The notes under the pieces are model-generated. The model made no database searches, was not told the DNA's origin, and worked only from the letters and a program-made list of their open reading frames with translations. Below, piece after piece: positions 19,153 to 29,013 of a DNA stretch of 64,000 nucleotides (position 1 is the first letter of the stretch; each line of letters opens with the position of its first letter). Origin of the DNA: Snodgrassella alvi_G (GTDB lineage Bacteria; Pseudomonadota; Gammaproteobacteria; Burkholderiales; Neisseriaceae). The position numbers were made by a program, and so were the translations under genes. The stretch spans positions 104,325 to 168,324 of the forward strand of contig CAMLCH010000002.1 of the NCBI GenBank assembly GCA_946478525.1, given 5' to 3'.

Positions 19153-19537
19153 AAGGTGACTTTTGAAAATGGATAGCTGATTGTACAGATTTATGGTGAT
19201 TGAAGAATAGTAACTAATTAGTAAAAATGATTTTGAACGAAGAAACTAGATAAATTATTTATCGGATACACTATTAATATCTCAGCTACAACAAAGCTTA
19301 ATAAGCTTGCTTATTGTAGGGAAATAATAAATTTTATTGATTTACCAACAGGTAGTTTGATATTTGTTGGGTTGAGATAAAGCAGATTAGGGATACTTGG
19401 CTGAGTATCATTTATATCGTTGCGTCTGATGACCCCATAGCAGCATCATGGTATGCTGCAAAATTAATATTTGCATTTGCCTTAACCGGCATCTGCGCTA
19501 ATGATATACAGAAAAAAAGCTCCACGAAGGAATATTC
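19153..19537. other. intergenic region between divergent YihY gene and nfsA
   Basis: Two small inverted repeats are visible: AAGCTT-AAT-AAGCTT near 19297-19311, and a 7-bp stem GCAGCAT / ATGCTGC at 19440-19459 with a 6-base loop, upstream of nfsA. The latter could be an operator or leader hairpin. No gene seen. Confidence 0.4.
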
Positions 19538-20278
19538 ATGAGTTATCAGTCTAAGTTAAACAGTGCTGCAACTTTGCCTACTATTTTCAATCATCGTTCA
19601 ATACGTAAATTTACTGAACAACCTTTAACAGATGAGCAGCGTGAAGCAATTGTTGAAGCAGGTAGGGCTGCTTCTTCTTCCAGCTTCATGCAATGCATAC
19701 ACATTATCCGAGTAACCGATACTGATAAAAGAGCTGCATTGTCTGAGGTAGCGGCTAATCAGAAATATGTACGTACAGCAGCTGAATTCTGGGTATTTTG
19801 TATCGACTATAGCAAACACCGATTGGCTTGTCCGGAGGCACAACTTGACTGGACAGAAGGTTTAATTATTGGTGCTGTAGATGCTGGTATAATGGCGCAA
19901 AATTGTTTATTGGCGGCAGAATCATTAGGTTTGGGTGGAGTTTATATCGGTTCTTTGCGTAATGATGTTGCCAAAGTAACGGAAATTCTCCAGTTACCAC
20001 AGCTAACAGCGCCGTTATTTGGTTTGTGCTTAGGTTATCCGGCACAAAATCCGCTATATCGACCACGAATGCCATTAACAACATTAGTCAGCGAAAATAC
20101 TTTTCGTCTGATGGATAAAGCAGCGTTAGCCGCATATGATCAGCAACTGACTGAATATTATCAGCAAAGAAGCGGTCTGGATCTAAACTGGAGTAAAGCA
20201 GTCGCCAATAATTTTACTAAACCAGTACGTCCGGATATTTTGCCTTACCTGCATCATCAGGGATTGGCCAAAAGATAA
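19538..20278 (+). CDS. nfsA: oxygen-insensitive NADPH nitroreductase
   Basis: FMN-dependent, NADPH-using nitroreductase of the NfsA group, reducing nitro compounds and quinones by two electrons in the cytoplasm. It is 246 aa. The FMN-binding start NHRSIRKFTEQPL, the segment ASSSSFMQC, the AAEFWVFC block, the AAESLGLGGVYIGSLRN motif and the FGLCLGYP...RPRMP region align with E. coli NfsA almost throughout. GAAGGAA lies before the ATG. A bidirectional terminator separates it from the convergent ape1-like gene. Confidence 0.95.
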   Translation: MSYQSKLNSAATLPTIFNHRSIRKFTEQPLTDEQREAIVEAGRAASSSSFMQCIHIIRVTDTDKRAALSEVAANQKYVRTAAEFWVFCIDYSKHRLACPEAQLDWTEGLIIGAVDAGIMAQNCLLAAESLGLGGVYIGSLRNDVAKVTEILQLPQLTAPLFGLCLGYPAQNPLYRPRMPLTTLVSENTFRLMDKAALAAYDQQLTEYYQQRSGLDLNWSKAVANNFTKPVRPDILPYLHHQGLAKR

Positions 20279-20300
20279 ATTAAGTTGCTCTGACAAAAAC

Positions 20301-20330
20301 AAGCCAGTCTGATTTATCAGACTGGCTTGA
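20301..20330. terminator. bidirectional terminator between nfsA and ape1-like gene
   Basis: Perfect 12-bp stem AAGCCAGTCTGA / TCAGACTGGCTT with a TTTA loop (20301-20312, 20317-20328), between two converging genes. Confidence 0.8.
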
Positions 20331-20349
20331 TTACTAGATAAAATGAAAA

Positions 20350-21513
20350 TTAATGTTTGTACCGCATGTCCAAAATGCTGTTGGCCAGTGCCTGTCCTAT
20401 GCGGTCATAACCACTAGCTGTGAAATGTACCCCATCACTGCGAGCTAATCCCTGATTTATCCAGGATTTCATACTGCATTCACCGCCCATTGCTGCCTGC
20501 CAATCCCAATATAAAGTATGCTGGCTGGCAGCGACCTCTCGTTGCATTTGCTGTAGTTCAGTCAGTCTGGCCGGACGAACTCCGCAGCTACCACTGGTAC
20601 TTTTCAGGCTTTCAGGAGCACCAATAATCATAATTGCGCTATTAGGTGAGGCGTTCCGAATCTGGGAAATGGTTTTTAGCAAAGTTTGTCTGACAATATC
20701 AATTTCCATATTGTTGTAGGCTTCATTGGTACCATAAGCCAGAATGATCAGATCTGGGTTGACAACATTGAGTTCATTTTGCCAGGCCACAGTATTCCAG
20801 CGATCCCATTGATTAAGTTGATAACCATTAATACCAAGTGCAGACAGGACTGCGCCCTGATTGCTGCTATTGCGTGCCCACAAGCCACCGATGGCCGTCT
20901 GAAAATTCATGCCTGCGGTGATGGTAATGGGAAATTGAGCCTTAAATTTGCTGAAATGCCATTGATTATCTTTGTGTTTTGCCGACAAAATAATTTGTCT
21001 ACCATTGGCATCCATTATATTCAGATCATCGTCTCCCTGACCCTGACGAATGCTAACAATGACTGTCTGTTCGGGTTCGGGTTGCCGAGTTTTGATTGTC
21101 AGACTAGCGCCAACAGTAGGCTTGGCAATTAATCCGCCCAGACTATAATTCTGATTAGAATCGGTACGACTGGATATGGCTTGCCAGCCATTATTTATAT
21201 AACTGAATCGACTTAATCGCATACCAGCAAATTGGGTCGGCATTGCCCAACCCGGCCCACCATTGCCTAATTCCTGTTGTAAGCGTGCACGGGCTGCTTC
21301 AGTAATGTAATCTGCCGCTGTATGAGAATCACCAAGCTGGACAATATTAATCTGTTTGTTTTGTAAGGCTTTAACTACTCGACTGATCTGATCATCCTGA
21401 AATGCTTTAAAACTTGTTTGTTTATTTTGTTTAGGTTGCTGACTGGGATCAGCTGAACACGATGTTATACAGAACAAACATGTCAGAATAGTTAAAAGCT
21501 TTTTAATGTTCAT
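20350..21513 (-). CDS. ape1: peptidoglycan O-acetylesterase, Ape1-like SGNH lipoprotein
   Basis: SGNH-hydrolase predicted to remove O-acetyl groups from MurNAc in peptidoglycan, allowing lytic transglycosylases to act. It is 387 aa. A signal peptide ends in the lipobox ITSC. The nucleophile motif is QLGDSHTAAD (Ser63). Later blocks are LAYGTNEAYNN and the C-terminal DGVHFTASGY (Asp360, His363), spaced as in meningococcal Ape1. The ATG at 21513 lies inside the last codons of patB (11-base overlap), so translation is coupled. An in-frame extension to 21642 lies within patB and is not used. Confidence 0.87.
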   Translation of the reverse strand: MNIKKLLTILTCLFCITSCSADPSQQPKQNKQTSFKAFQDDQISRVVKALQNKQINIVQLGDSHTAADYITEAARARLQQELGNGGPGWAMPTQFAGMRLSRFSYINNGWQAISSRTDSNQNYSLGGLIAKPTVGASLTIKTRQPEPEQTVIVSIRQGQGDDDLNIMDANGRQIILSAKHKDNQWHFSKFKAQFPITITAGMNFQTAIGGLWARNSSNQGAVLSALGINGYQLNQWDRWNTVAWQNELNVVNPDLIILAYGTNEAYNNMEIDIVRQTLLKTISQIRNASPNSAIMIIGAPESLKSTSGSCGVRPARLTELQQMQREVAASQHTLYWDWQAAMGGECSMKSWINQGLARSDGVHFTASGYDRIGQALANSILDMRYKH

Positions 21514-22714
21514 CTGTGCCACCATCATTATTCGTTTGCGCTGCAAAATTAAAGCGCTCGTATATATTTTTCGCAATAAGTTTTTGTCCTGGTACGGAGA
21601 AGTGGATGCCATCTGCACTACGGGTTTTGATTTTCTGTCCATTTGAATCCATTATAATGTCTTGAAATTCGCTTTCATTATTACCAAGTATAGTTCTGGT
21701 ATCAATCACATAGCCATGATTTTTACTGACTTCATCAATCATTAAATTACGCAAATATACCATTTGCTCATTCAGTTTATCACGACGCATATTCGGAGGA
21801 GTAAGCCATAACACCGTAACACGATGCTCTCTGGCATTATCTATAATATTTTTGATACGATTGCGATACATGCTATCCCATTCTGGTGTTTTAAAAGGGA
21901 TGAAACGTCCACCTTTGGGATTTGGCATATCCCATGGATCATTAGGACCTAAAAAAACCACCAAAATTTTAATGTTACTGTTGTTTTTTAATGTTTCGCT
22001 GATGGTTTTCTCCCAGTCAAAAAAACGGGTATAGGTCAATCCAGTACTTTGTTTACTGAGGTTAATGGTTTTAATCCCTTGTTTTTCGCTCAACCATCTT
22101 TGTACGTGTGGCGCAACACCTTGCATCATAGAATCTCCGGCAAAGAAAACCTGATCATCCTTATTAAGGATAAAATCTGTTTTAATTTTGCTTTCCTTAC
22201 TAGTTTTTTCTATAGCTTGTTTGCGTTTTTTCTCTTCGGCTGCCTCTCGCTGTTTTTTCTGAACCAGATAATCTTCAGTAAATGCATAATTATCATTATA
22301 ATCATGAATAACATTTTGATTAAATTGTTCAATTCTGTCATTTAAATGGGTGATGCCGTCATTTAATATAGTTCCGAGCCAGCTTCCTTTTTGCCAGAAA
22401 GGCATATTTTCCAGATTGGTCAGATCATCATTCTTATGATAGGTTTGCTGGTAATAGGCAATCACAGAATTTTGCATCAACCAGACAATAACTGATGTCA
22501 TTATCAATACCGTAATGAATACAAAGCGGAATTGCTGTTTGTTATTGCGGGTAAATTTGATTTGTGTTTGAGTTTGTACAAGCTCAACGGTTGGTATAAC
22601 GACGGTATTGGTAATGTTTGGGCTGGGTGCAGGTGCATAAGGTTTGCGATTATATTTCTGACGTTGTTTTTGCTTACGGTAAGCTGGTGCTTTGCGACGT
22701 TTAGAAGTTGGCAT
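21503..22714 (-). CDS. patB: peptidoglycan O-acetyltransferase PatB (SGNH type)
   Basis: Periplasmic SGNH/GDSL enzyme predicted to move acetyl groups onto MurNAc. It is 403 aa. A long basic, proline-rich cytoplasmic start precedes one membrane anchor (about residues 63-80), a charged coiled-coil-like stretch (about 150-175), then the catalytic domain with FFAGDSMMQGVAP (Ser195), VVFLGPNDPWDM and ADGIHFSVPGQ (Asp368, His371). The start at 22714 has a GGGG site upstream and overlaps the end of patA by 14 bases. With patA and ape1 it forms the neisserial patA-patB-ape1 (pacA-pacB-ape1) cluster. Confidence 0.87.
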   Translation of the reverse strand: MPTSKRRKAPAYRKQKQRQKYNRKPYAPAPSPNITNTVVIPTVELVQTQTQIKFTRNNKQQFRFVFITVLIMTSVIVWLMQNSVIAYYQQTYHKNDDLTNLENMPFWQKGSWLGTILNDGITHLNDRIEQFNQNVIHDYNDNYAFTEDYLVQKKQREAAEEKKRKQAIEKTSKESKIKTDFILNKDDQVFFAGDSMMQGVAPHVQRWLSEKQGIKTINLSKQSTGLTYTRFFDWEKTISETLKNNSNIKILVVFLGPNDPWDMPNPKGGRFIPFKTPEWDSMYRNRIKNIIDNAREHRVTVLWLTPPNMRRDKLNEQMVYLRNLMIDEVSKNHGYVIDTRTILGNNESEFQDIIMDSNGQKIKTRSADGIHFSVPGQKLIAKNIYERFNFAAQTNNDGGTDEH

Positions 22715-24206
22715 AGATAAACCCCGGTATCCCAGCAGGAGCACATATTATGGCTACTAACAATAATAAAAGTAGTGGAAGAATGTAAGAGTAACGAGGT
22801 AGCTTTTCTGCGTTATTATAAAAATAGTTGAAAAGCCTGATTAACTTTGGATACAACAACCATGCCAACAACAAAAGACCAAAAAAGTAAAAAGGATTAC
22901 TGGTGAGAGGTATATTGATGTGGTTGTGTAATAGCGCTTGAAAGATTGCTAAAGCGTCGTTCAAGGTTGGTGCACGGAAAAAAACAAAACAAAAGCAAAC
23001 GAAATGTATCGTAACAATAATGCTGATTAATTTACCAAGTTTCCCTGATTGATAGATTTTGTTTTTTGCTTCATGCGGTTGACAATGACGCAGCAGCATC
23101 CAGACTCGATCACTAATATTGAGCAAAATCAGCCCGATGCCATGTAATGCTCCCCAGATAAGAAAATGCCAACCATTACCATGCCAGATACCGGAAAGAA
23201 CCATAGCTATCAATAAATTAATTTGAGTACGGATAAATCCTTTTTTACTTCCACCAAGCGGAATATAAATATAATCGCGGATCCAAGTTGACAAACTGAT
23301 GTGCCAGCGAGCCCAAAATTCACGAATATTATGTGCCAGTAATGGTGCACGAAAATTAACCGGAATACGAAAACCAAGCAATAATCCTAAAGCAATCATC
23401 AAATCACTGTAACCGGAAAAATTAAGAAACAATTGTACGGTATAGCCATAAATTGCAGCTAAGATTTCCAGACTCTGATATTGCATGGGGTTGGCAAAAA
23501 TCGGATCAACCCAATTTTCGGAAATCCAGCCAGAAAACCACCATGTTTTTATTAGTGCTACAACCATTAGTATCAGAGCCAGAGTTGGAGCTAATATACG
23601 TCTAGGCGTCTGGGTGTGAATCTGATTAACCATACCGGTTGGCTGATTGTAGATATCATTTAAACCACGAGCGTCATAAGCCCGAGCGATGGGACCGGCA
23701 GTAATTGTTGGAAAAAAACTTAGGTGTAAAGCCAGACAGGGTAGAGTAAAACGTTTGCCGGTCAAATTATTTTGAGTACGGGTCTTATATAAATCTGAGA
23801 GGTAACTTATTGATTGAAAAGAATAGTAAGATATGCCTAAAGGTAAAACGATACTGGAAAGATAGCTTAAATCTAGTTGTGTATCTTCCAAAGTATTGCT
23901 TATTGAGCTACGGAAAAAGTCAAAATATTTCCAGAAAGCGAGATTTACTAAAGAAATTATTATGCCAAAAATTAGCCAGCTTTTAAAACGTGAACTGTTT
24001 AATATTCGCTTAGAAATAAAATATATGAAAAGAGTAAAAACGATTAGTAATAACAGCGCCAGTAAATTACCACCCTTATAGACAATAAAATAACTGCTGC
24101 ATAAAAGTAATAAATTTTGAATTTGCGGTTTAGCAGCTACTAACCAGTAAAGGCAGAAGAAGGCAATAAATGATATGCCAAATTCTATAGAAATAAAACT
24201 GAACAT
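22701..24206 (-). CDS. patA: peptidoglycan O-acetyltransferase PatA (MBOAT)
   Basis: Membrane-bound O-acyltransferase that brings acetyl groups across the inner membrane for peptidoglycan O-acetylation. It is 501 aa with about ten or more membrane segments. MBOAT features visible are LPLGISYYSFQSISYLSDLY, FLNFSGYSDLMIALG, FWARWHISLSTWIRDYIYIPLGG and the active-site region SGIWHGNGWHFLIWGALHG with the conserved His. No clear Shine-Dalgarno precedes the ATG at 24206. It is first in a three-gene operon whose members overlap. An alginate O-acetylase (AlgI) label would match the family, but the neighbours point to peptidoglycan. Confidence 0.88.
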   Translation of the reverse strand: MFSFISIEFGISFIAFFCLYWLVAAKPQIQNLLLLCSSYFIVYKGGNLLALLLLIVFTLFIYFISKRILNSSRFKSWLIFGIIISLVNLAFWKYFDFFRSSISNTLEDTQLDLSYLSSIVLPLGISYYSFQSISYLSDLYKTRTQNNLTGKRFTLPCLALHLSFFPTITAGPIARAYDARGLNDIYNQPTGMVNQIHTQTPRRILAPTLALILMVVALIKTWWFSGWISENWVDPIFANPMQYQSLEILAAIYGYTVQLFLNFSGYSDLMIALGLLLGFRIPVNFRAPLLAHNIREFWARWHISLSTWIRDYIYIPLGGSKKGFIRTQINLLIAMVLSGIWHGNGWHFLIWGALHGIGLILLNISDRVWMLLRHCQPHEAKNKIYQSGKLGKLISIIVTIHFVCFCFVFFRAPTLNDALAIFQALLHNHINIPLTSNPFYFFGLLLLAWLLYPKLIRLFNYFYNNAEKLPRYSYILPLLLLLLVAIICAPAGIPGFIYANF

Positions 24207-25098
24207 GAAACGGATCTATTAAGAGGAAGTCTGTTAATCAAAACCAGATACTTGTGTAAATAATCCGAATAAAATGAACATTTTGTGAGAATAAAGGGAA
24301 TAATTGAAAGTCATATTCAATCATGGCATATTATATAAAATCAGCTATTGATCCAATGCTGTTATACCCCTAATAAATTCACTATGTTAAACCAATATAT
24401 ATTTGCCACTGATAAATATTAACTGGTTGTTAATTCTTTTTATTCGCAGATGAAGCTTCAAAACATATTATTATGTCATAATATTAATAGTACATAAAAT
24501 TGTTAGTTCATTTTTAGATTCCATCTAAATGCAAGAAACGATAATTTTAACGATTCATAAACAAATTAACTTTATTGGTTAATTTATGTAATAAGTTAGC
24601 ATATCATTATAATGTAATTTTAGCTGATTTTAAAACATTTTTTATCTGCTTCTTCATAATTGCAGTCAAATACGGCGTTGATTTGCATAGTATTAGGAAT
24701 CAATAACATAACGAAGAATATATTCATCTAATTCAGGTCTTGATATCAGGATATAGTACGGAGATTAAATTATAGATTTTATTGAATAATCTAGTTAAGC
24801 TTGAAATAACTCGCTTAACTAAAGTTCAATAATATATTTACACTAGCAAATTTAAATATTATTTTTTTCTCTTAGATTATTTTATGATCTTAGAAAACAA
24901 AATAGTTAATTTTCTTTCAGATAAAGTGACTGCATTTGTAGTATAAGAAAATCAATATATTAGGATTTCGTATTTCCAAACCGAGTATTTGCTGTTAATT
25001 GATGGATAAGTACTGTATAAAAAGCTTGACTTTCACAATGAGTAAACGATTATTCTTACTTAAATATATATATTTATTAACACAATGAGGTATTTATC
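24207..25098. other. long AT-rich intergenic region between divergent patA and the CDF exporter
   Basis: About 890 bases with dense stops in all frames and no recognisable RNA or repeat. It must hold both divergent promoters. Near the right end TTGACTTTC (about 25026) and AT-rich hexamers (about 25050-25075) could form the exporter promoter, but the spacing is not persuasive. Confidence 0.4.
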
Positions 25099-26067
25099 AT
25101 GCATGAACATAAGCATGAATCTGCTTCTCACCATCATCATCACGTAGGCGCTCATAGCAACGACAAAAAAACTTTAAAAGTTTCACTGACCATTATTGGG
25201 TTGTATATGCTGGTGGAAGTGATCGGAGGGTGGGTGACCAATAGTTTGGCTTTGCTGTCAGATGCTGGTCACATGTTTTCTGATGCATTGGCATTATTAT
25301 TATCTCTGGTGGCTTTCCATTTAAGTGATAGACCGGTTAACTCACGCCAAACTTATGGCTATAAACGTTTTGAAATTCTTGCCGCAGCCATTAACGGGCT
25401 AGCTTTAGTGTTTATAGCTATTATGATTGTTTATGAAGCGATTGGTCGCTTTATACACCCGCCGAAAATAGCCACCTTGGGAATGTTAACGATTAGTGCT
25501 ATTGGTTTATTGATAAATATAATTGTGGCTTGGTATATGCACCGCAGTACTGAGACCAAAGACAATGTTAATATGCGTGGTGCTTTTCTGCATGTTATTG
25601 GCGATTTATTGGGTTCTGTCGGCGCAATAATGGCGGCAATTTTAATGATGGTTTTTGGCTGGAAATGGGCAGATCCGGCAGCAAGTATTTTAGTGGCCAT
25701 ACTCATTGCATTTAGCGGCTATGGTATTTTGAAAACTACTATGCGTATCTTAATGGAAGGCACTCCTGAAGAATTGGAATTAGAGCATTTGAGTAAAGTT
25801 ATTCTGACTATACCGGGTATCCAAGCAGTTCATGATTTACATGCATGGACTATCACCAGTAATATGAATGCTTTGTCTTGTCATATAGTGGTTGATGGTT
25901 CACTGACGGTGACGGCAGCCGAGCAATTAGTCAATGAAATAAATGAAAAATTACTCGCTCATAATATTCATCATGTTACGGTACAGACAGAAAGCTGTGA
26001 ACATAAACACGGTGAAAATTTATTATGTTGTGTGTCTGATCATCATAACCATAATCATGTACATTGA
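25099..26067 (+). CDS. zitB: cation diffusion facilitator, Zn/Cd/Co exporter
   Basis: Inner-membrane CDF transporter that exports divalent metal by proton exchange. It is 322 aa with His-rich termini (HEHKHESASHHHHHVGAH at the start; HHNHNHVH at the end), typical zinc-sensing or loading tails. Six membrane segments lie between about residues 25 and 215. The metal-site motifs are SDAGHMFSDALAL in TM2 and HVIGDLLGS in TM5. The cytoplasmic C-terminal domain has HDLHAWTITSNMNALSCHIV. A good AATGAGG site precedes the ATG. The symbol follows ZitB/CzcD-type similarity; metal specificity is inferred. Confidence 0.9.
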   Translation: MHEHKHESASHHHHHVGAHSNDKKTLKVSLTIIGLYMLVEVIGGWVTNSLALLSDAGHMFSDALALLLSLVAFHLSDRPVNSRQTYGYKRFEILAAAINGLALVFIAIMIVYEAIGRFIHPPKIATLGMLTISAIGLLINIIVAWYMHRSTETKDNVNMRGAFLHVIGDLLGSVGAIMAAILMMVFGWKWADPAASILVAILIAFSGYGILKTTMRILMEGTPEELELEHLSKVILTIPGIQAVHDLHAWTITSNMNALSCHIVVDGSLTVTAAEQLVNEINEKLLAHNIHHVTVQTESCEHKHGENLLCCVSDHHNHNHVH

Positions 26068-26096
26068 TAATTTATAGAATATTAATAGGTCAAATT

Positions 26097-26753
26097 ATGT
26101 TTAAAGCGGTTTTATTCGATCTAGATGGTACGTTAGCTGATACTGCTCTGGATCTTGGGGGAGCATTAAATAAAGTTTTACAAAAGCGTGGATTGCCATT
26201 GCAGCCTATGGAAGCAATTCGCCCGCTTGCCAGTCATGGTGCCTCAGGATTAATTGAATTGGGCACTGGCATTGGCAAAAACGAACCTGAACATGCTGCT
26301 TTACGTCAGGCTTTTTTAGATGAATATGAATTGTGTTTTCATGAGCAAACCGTACTCTTTACCGGAGTCAACGCTATGTTGCGCTCTCTGGATGAACAGC
26401 AGATTAAATGGGGCATAATCACTAATAAACCGCAACGATTTACTAACCGTTTAGTACCGGAACTGGGTTTAAGTATTCCTCCTGCCGTTGTGGTCAGTGG
26501 TGATACGACTGCCGCAGCTAAACCCAGCACCATACCGATGTTTTATGCGTGTGAACAGATTGGCGTGGCAGCTGAAGAATGTTTATATGTGGGTGATGCC
26601 GAGCGTGATATGCAAGCTGGTAAAAATTCCGGGATGACTACTGTATTAGCTGAATGGGGATATATTGCTGCATCCGATGAACCGGAAAAGTGGTTGGTGG
26701 ACTATGCTATTCAGAATGCAAGTCAGATTTTAGAGTTATTGAAAATCAAGTAA
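26097..26753 (+). CDS. gph: phosphoglycolate phosphatase (HAD superfamily)
   Basis: HAD-type hydrolase, 218 aa, likely dephosphorylating 2-phosphoglycolate from DNA repair. Motif I FDLDGTLADT has the nucleophile Asp; motif II is in IITNKP; motif III Lys is in AAAKPSTIPM; motif IV is VGDAERDMQAGKNSGM. The cap domain is the small helical type. The ATG at 26097 has AGGT 8 bases upstream; an earlier in-frame codon at 26064 overlaps the exporter stop. It starts 29 bases after the exporter gene and is probably co-transcribed. Pyrophosphatase or other HAD activity cannot be excluded. Confidence 0.88.
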   Translation: MFKAVLFDLDGTLADTALDLGGALNKVLQKRGLPLQPMEAIRPLASHGASGLIELGTGIGKNEPEHAALRQAFLDEYELCFHEQTVLFTGVNAMLRSLDEQQIKWGIITNKPQRFTNRLVPELGLSIPPAVVVSGDTTAAAKPSTIPMFYACEQIGVAAEECLYVGDAERDMQAGKNSGMTTVLAEWGYIAASDEPEKWLVDYAIQNASQILELLKIK

Positions 26754-27331
26754 GGGAATTTGTTTATTGCCGGCAAATATTAGATTAGTAAAACATTTCA
26801 TTTAAGAAAAAAATAGCAAATGGAAATCTGCTGAGCTAATTGACTTCTTATGTATTGAATGATAATCGAATGATCCACTATGGGCAGCTATTATATTTGT
26901 AGAATAACTGAATTTATGCTACTTGGCTGAAATTAATAAAACACTATTTTCTTTAACCAGTAATGCTTTATATGGAACTTATTTGGTTAGGTTCTGAATA
27001 TTTATACAATATTTTTAGTCTGGGTAATAAATCTTGTCTTAATCTTTTTCTTATTTTGTTTATTTCTCGTCAAACCTAAATGCGCATAGATGAGAATTAT
27101 TATTGAAGTTAAATTTTTTATTGATAAGCACTTATTCTCACTCAATTCAAATGAGAATATCTCTAATATTCTTAGTAGCGAAATCATGCATGGAATAATT
27201 ATTAGTGAATTTTATTAAAAGTTTAATATTAGATTTTATTTATGTAAAATCTATTAATTAGATAATAGTTTATGTTAAAAATATGAAATAAAATAAAACT
27301 ATAATCTTTAATGCTGAACAGGATTTTATTT
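26754..27331. other. AT-rich intergenic region, no feature seen
   Basis: Stop-rich in all frames. A 61-codon minus-strand frame (27002-27187) has no ribosome site and looks random. No clear terminator follows gph. Confidence 0.5.
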
Positions 27332-28024
27332 ATGAAAACAATAGGTTTAATTGGTGGCATGAGCTGGGAAAGTTCTGCCGAATATTATCGGCTGATTAAT
27401 GAAGAAGTGCGAAACCGTTTAGGTAGCACACACTCGGCCAAAAGCTTAATGTGGTCTATGGATTTTGCCGAGATTGAAACACTACAACATGAAGGTAACT
27501 GGCAGGCGTTAAGCGAAAAAATGTGTCAGGCGGCAGTCAGTTTGGAACGTGGCGGAGCTGATTTTATTGTTATCTGTACCAATACTATGCATAAACTAGC
27601 AGAACAGGTTCAGGCCTGTCTCAATATTCCTTTGCTGCATATTGCGGATGCGACAGCCAAAGAAATAACCAGTAAAAATATAAAAAAGGTTGGTTTACTC
27701 GGCACTGAATTTACTATGAAGCAGGATTTTTATAAAGGACGGCTAGCAGATAAATTCGGCTTAGAGGTTTTCATTCCAAACGATGAAGATTGCCAAATTG
27801 TGCATCTAATTATTTATCAGGAGCTGGTTGCTGGCGTTATTAGAGATGAATCCAGACAACAATATCGCCAAATCATACAAAAGCTAGTTGATGCCGGAGC
27901 AGAAGCGATTATTTTAGGTTGTACAGAAATAATGTTATTGGTATCACCTGCGGATAGTGCTGTGCCTGTCTTTGATACTACCGAAATCCATGCTCAGGCT
28001 GCGGTCAATATGGCTCTTGCTTAA
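27332..28024 (+). CDS. aspartate/glutamate racemase family protein
   Basis: Cofactor-independent amino-acid racemase of the Asp/Glu/hydantoin racemase superfamily, 230 aa. The N-terminal IGLIGGMSWESSAEYYRLIN is typical of the YgeA/RacX-like group. The two catalytic Cys lie in VICTNTMHK (about residue 80) and LGCTEIMLL (about residue 194), so both half-sites are intact. Start at 27332, with AGGA 9 bases upstream; an earlier in-frame ATG at 27311 has no site. D-Asp or D-Glu production is possible, but relatives have broad substrate ranges. Confidence 0.85.
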   Translation: MKTIGLIGGMSWESSAEYYRLINEEVRNRLGSTHSAKSLMWSMDFAEIETLQHEGNWQALSEKMCQAAVSLERGGADFIVICTNTMHKLAEQVQACLNIPLLHIADATAKEITSKNIKKVGLLGTEFTMKQDFYKGRLADKFGLEVFIPNDEDCQIVHLIIYQELVAGVIRDESRQQYRQIIQKLVDAGAEAIILGCTEIMLLVSPADSAVPVFDTTEIHAQAAVNMALA

Positions 28025-28057
28025 AATGAACTATGTATTGCTCAAAACTATAGAAAG

Positions 28058-28103
28058 AACAGAATAATAAAGAAAGATTTTCTTCACAGTAAATTATTCT
28101 GTT
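28058..28103. terminator. possible terminator between racemase and nnrD
   Basis: 11-bp AT-rich inverted repeat AACAGAATAAT / ATTATTCTGTT separated by 24 bases; the right arm overlaps the nnrD stop. Convergent position supports the role, but the loop is long. Confidence 0.4.
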
Positions 28104-28975
28104 AATCGGTTTCGTAACCAGCGTACGGCGTTGCCTATTTCACTAGCACACAAACCGATTGGTCCGATGCCATTAGCTGCAAGCAATTCAGCAGCAACTC
28201 CGTGGAGCCATACACCACCAGCAATAGCCTGCTCAGGTGGCATACGCTGAGCCAGTAAGCTGCCAATAATGCCGGAAAGAACATCGCCAGAACCAGCGGT
28301 CGCCAATCCTGCATTACCACTTTGGTTTTGGCGTATTTTCCCGCTAGGGGAAGCAATTAGACGATGATGACCTTTCAAAACAACCCATGCTCGGTATCGC
28401 TCAGCCAACCGGCTGACTGCCTGATGACGATTATTTTGTACTTCTTTGATGCTGCATTGCAGTAAACGTGCTGCTTCACCGGGGTGTGGGGTAAGTATGA
28501 GACAGTCTTTAGGAATTCGATCATTTAGTAAACACGATTGTTGTGCCAGTAAATTGAGTGCATCTGCATCAAGCAATACTGGATGGCTAGTGATATGCAG
28601 ACAATGAATGAGTAATTGTTGCGCAACAGTTTGTGTTCCCAAACCGCACCCAATAACCCATGCAGAAATATCTTCACGTTCCAGCAAATTTGTGGCTGTA
28701 GCTAACATTAACTCTGGCTGATGGGGAATGACAGCCAGCGGTAAATCTGACTCATTAAAGCCAAGCCATACTTTACCGCACCCACTCTTTAGTGCTGCAC
28801 TACCTGCCAAAATAATGGCGCCAGACATACCCTGTTGTCCGCCTAAAATCCCCAGTGTTCCAAAAGTACCTTTGTGACTTTCAGCTGGACGAGACTGACA
28901 TAGTGCAGCTAAATTCACTTTAGCATATCGCTGCCATTGATTGAGGATGTGACTGTCAATTTTGAAATGATACAT
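28094..28975 (-). CDS. nnrD: ADP-dependent NAD(P)H-hydrate dehydratase
   Basis: Repair enzyme that dehydrates damaged S-NAD(P)H hydrate using ADP. It is 293 aa, the stand-alone carbohydrate-kinase-like (YjeF C-terminal) domain without the NnrE epimerase domain. Motifs are GTLGILGGQQGMSGAIILA at the N-terminus, VIGCGLG, LLDADALNLLA, LTPHPGEAARLL, and the catalytic ATAGSGDVLSGIIG. It is the last gene of a cca-glnD-nnrD run on the minus strand, starting 38 bases after glnD. Confidence 0.93.
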   Translation of the reverse strand: MYHFKIDSHILNQWQRYAKVNLAALCQSRPAESHKGTFGTLGILGGQQGMSGAIILAGSAALKSGCGKVWLGFNESDLPLAVIPHQPELMLATATNLLEREDISAWVIGCGLGTQTVAQQLLIHCLHITSHPVLLDADALNLLAQQSCLLNDRIPKDCLILTPHPGEAARLLQCSIKEVQNNRHQAVSRLAERYRAWVVLKGHHRLIASPSGKIRQNQSGNAGLATAGSGDVLSGIIGSLLAQRMPPEQAIAGGVWLHGVAAELLAANGIGPIGLCASEIGNAVRWLRNRLTE

Positions 28976-29013
28976 ATTGGCTCTGGTAGTGTGTGGTCTG
29001 TAGTTAGCGGATA

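Noticed and set aside
20894..20903. Exact 10-mer GCCGTCTGAA, the classical Neisseria DNA uptake sequence
   Set aside because: Only one copy was noticed, inside the ape1 coding region and without the usual flanking bases; one chance match in 64 kb is plausible.
22049..22345. 98-codon plus-strand frame within patB
   Set aside because: Antisense shadow of a clear SGNH gene; no ribosome site or family features.
27002..27187. 61-codon minus-strand frame between gph and the racemase
   Set aside because: AT-rich chance frame without initiation signals.
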